From Hahella sp. HNIBRBA332 (GTDB lineage: Bacteria; Pseudomonadota; Gammaproteobacteria; Pseudomonadales; Oleiphilaceae), in assembly GCF_030719035.1 (NCBI RefSeq), contig NZ_CP132203.1:5598501-5662500 (forward strand): DNA of 64,000 bases, in the 5' to 3' direction. Of the stretch, positions 61,203 to 64,000 are shown piece after piece. Numbering within the stretch: the first letter of the stretch is position 1; each line of letters begins with the position of its first letter. The notes under the pieces are model-generated. The model made no database searches. It was not told the DNA's origin and was given only the letters and a program-made list of their open reading frames with translations. Made by a program: the position numbers and the translations under genes.

Positions 61203-62311
61203 AATATATCGACGAATTCCGTAACGGCGACTACGCCACCGAGGTGGCGCGCCGCATCCACGCAGAAGCCGATCCAGGAAGGCGCTATCGCTTCATGGAG
61301 TTTTGCGGCGGCCACACTCACACGCTGTTCCGTTATGGCATACCGGACCTGCTGCCCGACAATGTGAACATGATTCACGGACCCGGCTGTCCGGTTTGCG
61401 TGCTCCCCATGGCGCGCATCGACGCCGCCATTGAGCTGGCGGTGCGTCATCAGGTCATTCTGTGCAGTTACGGAGACATGCTGCGAGTTCCCGGCGCCCA
61501 TCGCACCAGCCTGTTGAAGGCGAAAGCCCAAGGCGCCGACGTGCGTATGTTGTACTCTCCTGCGGACGCATTGCGCATCGCCCAGGAAAATCCGCAGCGG
61601 CAAGTGGTGTTTTTCGCTATCGGTTTTGAAACCACTACGCCGCCCACCGCCGCGGTGCTGCTGAAAGCGCGGCAACTGGCGCTGAAGAACTTTTCCGTCT
61701 TCTGCAACCATGTCCTGACGCCTCCGGCGATTACCGGCATCCTGGAGCCGGCGCAACAAGCGGGTGAGCGTATCATCGAAGGGTTGGTCGGCCCCGGCCA
61801 CGTCAGCGTCATCACCGGCGGCGAGGCTTATGAATCACTGGCGCAACGCTACCACACGCCGATTGTTATCGCCGGTTTCGAGCCGCTCGACCTCCTCCAC
61901 GCGATCCTGTTGCTGGTGCGCCAATGCAACCAAAACCGCCATGACGTGGAAAACCAGTATTCACGGGCGGTCACCCCATGCGGCAACGCCAAAGCTCAAT
62001 CCATGGTGGCGCAGACCATGACGTTGCGCGACCGTTTCGAATGGCGCGGACTGGGCTGGATGCCGCACAGCGCCTTGCGAATCAGGCCGGAATTCGCGGA
62101 TTTCGACGCCGAAGTGCGATTCGAGCTGAGCCCCAGCGACGCCAGGGAAAACAAAGCCTGCGAATGTCCGGCGGTGCTGCGCGGCGCCAAGTCGCCGACG
62201 GAGTGCAAACTGTTCGCAACCCGGTGCACCCCCGACAATCCCATCGGCGCCTGCATGGTGTCTTCTGAAGGCGCTTGCGCCGCCCATTACAGCTACGGAC
62301 ATACCCGCTGA
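61199..62311 (+). CDS. hypD: Hydrogenase formation protein HypD
   Basis: This 370-residue iron-sulfur scaffold has the conserved motifs MEFCGGHTH, GPGCPVCVLP and FFAIGFETTTPPTA, plus the C-terminal [4Fe-4S] ligands (ACECPAVLRG, ECKLFATRC, GACMVSSEGACAAHY). It holds the iron while CN and CO ligands are added. It overlaps hypC (ATGA) and hypE (TGATG). Confidence 0.96.
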   Translation: MKYIDEFRNGDYATEVARRIHAEADPGRRYRFMEFCGGHTHTLFRYGIPDLLPDNVNMIHGPGCPVCVLPMARIDAAIELAVRHQVILCSYGDMLRVPGAHRTSLLKAKAQGADVRMLYSPADALRIAQENPQRQVVFFAIGFETTTPPTAAVLLKARQLALKNFSVFCNHVLTPPAITGILEPAQQAGERIIEGLVGPGHVSVITGGEAYESLAQRYHTPIVIAGFEPLDLLHAILLLVRQCNQNRHDVENQYSRAVTPCGNAKAQSMVAQTMTLRDRFEWRGLGWMPHSALRIRPEFADFDAEVRFELSPSDARENKACECPAVLRGAKSPTECKLFATRCTPDNPIGACMVSSEGACAAHYSYGHTR

Positions 62312-63339
62312 TGAGTCTGAATAACGACTTCGCCCACGACTGCGTGGAAATGATCCACGGCGGAGGCGGTCGCGCCATGCGCCGTCTGATTGACGATCTG
62401 TTCCTGCAGGCCTTCGATAATCCTTTGCTGCGCGCTGGCGATGATCAGGCCTGTTTTCAGGTCGCTCCAGGCCGCATGGTCATGAGCACCGACAGCCATG
62501 TAATATCGCCTTTGTTCTTCCCCGGCGGCGATATCGGGGCCCTGGCGGTGCACGGTACAGTAAACGACGTTTGCATGGCCGGCGCGGTTCCTCTGTATCT
62601 GTCCGCCGCGTTCATATTGGAAGAAGGCTTTCCTCTTAGTGATTTGCGCCGCCTTGTGTTATCCATGGCGGAAGCCGCCCGGGAGGCGGGCGTAGTCATC
62701 GTGACCGGCGACACCAAAGTGGTGGAGCGAGGTAAAGGCGATGGCGTCTTCATCACCACCACCGGCGTCGGGCGCCTGCCGGACCATGTTCATTGCAGCG
62801 CAGCGCGCGTGGCGGTGGGGGACAAGATTCTGGTTAACGGTTTCCTGGGCGATCATGGCGTAGCGATTCTGTCGCAGCGGGAGAATCTGACGTTTGAAGC
62901 CAATCTGCGCTCCGACAGCCAAAGCCTGCATGACCTGGTGGCGGCGATGATCGCCGTCGAACCGGATTTGCATTGCATGCGCGATCCCACCCGCGGCGGT
63001 CTGGCGGCGACCCTCAACGAAATATCGCAACAGGCGAATGTGGGCATGCGTTTACACGAGAAAACCATTCCCGTTCGGCAGGAAGTGCGCGCCGCCTGTG
63101 AATTCCTGGGGCTGGACCCTCTCTATGTCGCCAATGAGGGCAAGTTGGTCGCCTTCTGCGCGCCGGAGCGGGCTGACGCCCTGCTGCTGGCGATGCGGTC
63201 GCACCCGAAAGGCCGCGACGCCGCCATCATCGGCGAAGTCATCGAGGACGAGCGCCGCATGGTGCGTCTGCGCACGGGGTTCGGTGGAGAAAGAGTGGTG
63301 GACTGGCGCAGTGGCGACCCGCTGCCGCGCATTTGTTAG
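62311..63339 (+). CDS. hypE: Hydrogenase expression/formation protein HypE
   Basis: This 342-residue protein from ATG 62311 shares one base with the hypD stop. The PurM-like ATPase has HGGGGRAMRRLIDDLF, DSHVISPLFFPGGDIGALAVHGTVNDVCMAG (in part), VIVTGDTKVVERGKGDG and RDPTRGGLAATLNE. It ends PRIC with the C-terminal Cys that carries the thiocarbamate and dehydrates it to thiocyanate. The order hypB-F-C-D-E is complete; no hypA copy is here because it lies with hoxW. Confidence 0.96.
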   Translation: MSLNNDFAHDCVEMIHGGGGRAMRRLIDDLFLQAFDNPLLRAGDDQACFQVAPGRMVMSTDSHVISPLFFPGGDIGALAVHGTVNDVCMAGAVPLYLSAAFILEEGFPLSDLRRLVLSMAEAAREAGVVIVTGDTKVVERGKGDGVFITTTGVGRLPDHVHCSAARVAVGDKILVNGFLGDHGVAILSQRENLTFEANLRSDSQSLHDLVAAMIAVEPDLHCMRDPTRGGLAATLNEISQQANVGMRLHEKTIPVRQEVRAACEFLGLDPLYVANEGKLVAFCAPERADALLLAMRSHPKGRDAAIIGEVIEDERRMVRLRTGFGGERVVDWRSGDPLPRIC

Positions 63340-63364
63340 AGCCCGGCGGCGTCACGGCGACAAA

Positions 63365-64000
63365 CTAATAATGTTTCTGCCGCGCTCGCTCCAGCGCCGC
63401 CTGGGTGCGATCTATATCCCGCGCCACCATAAATTCGGTGAAAATTCTTACCGCTTCATCCGCCATCGCTTTAGGGGAGTCACGATCAAAAAATTGTGAG
63501 ATGCCCGCAGCGGATTGCAGTAATTCCGCACCTGCGCGAATGAAATAATCGTCGCCATGGGTAGCGCGCAGATTGGTGGAAATTTTGCCGACCTTAACAT
63601 TCAAAGCCCCCTGCACATCCGCCCTGCCGATAAACGCCAGAAATTTCTTCGCCGGTTCTTTATTGGCGGAATTAACCGGCAACAGAAAGACATCCGTCGG
63701 CGCCTCTTCGTAACGGGGCAGGTCGGGATTAATGACCGGGAAAGGCGCAAAACGGAAATCCTCCGCCAGATCTCCCGGCAGCGTGCTGCTGAAAAAGTTG
63801 CCCATCAACAACATGCCCGCGTGTCCGCGATAGAGCTGTGGCAGCGACTGTTTCCAGTCCCACTCCCGGTGCAGTTTGTGGTCGATAAAACAGTCTTTGT
63901 CCAACAGGGTTTTCCAATGCTCGAAAACGTCGCGTACGCGTGGATCCATGTAGGAGACAAGTCCGCTGGTCAGCTCCCGGTGAAAGGCCAACCCGTTGAT
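63365..64000 (-). CDS. ABC transporter extracellular solute-binding protein (family 1), N-terminus beyond the window
   Basis: The C-terminal 211 residues are visible and the frame is still open at the window edge (ATC AAC GGG upstream). Sequence features are those of sugar-binding family-1 proteins: LYRGHAGMLLMGNFFSSTLPGDLAEDFRFAPFPVINP (in part), TDVFLLPVNSANKEPAKKFLAFI, GKISTNLRATHGDDYFIRAGAELL. It is a periplasmic ligand-binding component, most likely for an oligosaccharide; permease and ATPase genes would lie outside. It converges on hypE with 25 bp between. Confidence 0.82.
   Translation of the reverse strand: MNGLAFHRELTSGLVSYMDPRVRDVFEHWKTLLDKDCFIDHKLHREWDWKQSLPQLYRGHAGMLLMGNFFSSTLPGDLAEDFRFAPFPVINPDLPRYEEAPTDVFLLPVNSANKEPAKKFLAFIGRADVQGALNVKVGKISTNLRATHGDDYFIRAGAELLQSAAGISQFFDRDSPKAMADEAVRIFTEFMVARDIDRTQAALERARQKHY

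Noticed and set aside
1..64000. tRNA, rRNA, insertion sequence or prophage genes
   Set aside because: Reading both strands showed no cloverleaf-type TTCRANTC segments in intergenic DNA, no transposase or integrase motifs and no phage structural genes.

Overview
The window reads as chromosomal DNA of a marine gammaproteobacterium of the Hahella / Oceanospirillales type. This rests on a fairly GC-rich, densely packed genome, a proteobacterial class GN sortase with its marine sortase-target protein, Gac/Rsm-type small RNAs, secreted cellulases with CBM2 and PKD modules, and a Ralstonia-like NAD-reducing hydrogenase. The genus is an inference. I see no rRNA, tRNA, CRISPR array, insertion sequence or phage.

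Layout. 1-10.5 kb: a truncated secreted endonuclease I, a fatty acid desaturase, a Tat-exported PhoX-type phosphatase, a dienelactone hydrolase, a very large DUF2339 membrane protein and SrkA. 10.5-19.5 kb: a DUF1566 protein, a PstS-OmpA fusion behind a near-perfect Pho box, a Ser/Thr kinase with a duplicated C-terminal module, a heme-binding HAMP protein, a Lys/Thr-rich lipoprotein, a double GST-N protein, glutathione peroxidase and a sirtuin. 19.6-25.1 kb: hoxFUYHW-hypA, the NAD-reducing [NiFe] hydrogenase with its protease and nickel-delivery protein. 25.1-27.8 kb (minus strand): a double rhodanese and a SorAB-type sulfite dehydrogenase, so H2 and sulfite oxidation lie side by side.

27.8-33.1 kb: a 700-bp gene-free stretch with a large inverted repeat, an AT-rich secreted protein, uridine kinase, and a three-gene cassette made of a Tat-signal peptide with a CPTCG motif, an MNIO (DUF692) enzyme and a partner protein. 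The cassette looks like an uncharacterised RiPP pathway. 33.2-39.1 kb: an operon of an autotransporter-like beta-barrel and a 1447-residue lipoprotein with nine Ig-like repeats and a Kelch-like end. 39.5-42.9 kb: a VIT/VWA sortase substrate and its class GN sortase, bracketed by two paralogous GGA-rich small RNAs of the RsmY/CsrB type, each preceded by GacA-like boxes. 43.1-49.8 kb: three secreted cellulases (GH5, GH6, GH9), each with a CBM2, behind a perfect 18-bp LacI-type palindrome.

49.9-57.7 kb: a chemoreceptor, a tight six-gene glycosyltransferase operon with three unrecognised members, and an EAL phosphodiesterase. 57.9-63.3 kb: hypBFCDE, the rest of the NiFe-cofactor assembly line, about 33 kb from the hydrogenase it should serve. 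The window closes inside a sugar-type ABC transporter binding protein.

Functional threads: hydrogenase plus maturation (hox and hyp clusters); lithotrophic electron donors (Hox, Sor); phosphate starvation (Pho box, PstS-OmpA, PhoX); Gac/Rsm post-transcriptional control (two sRNAs); plant or algal polysaccharide breakdown (GH5/6/9); surface display (sortase system, autotransporter and lipoprotein pair, glycosyltransferases). Starts were often moved downstream of the longest open frame to an ATG with a ribosome-binding site and, where relevant, a recognisable signal peptide; each case is noted.
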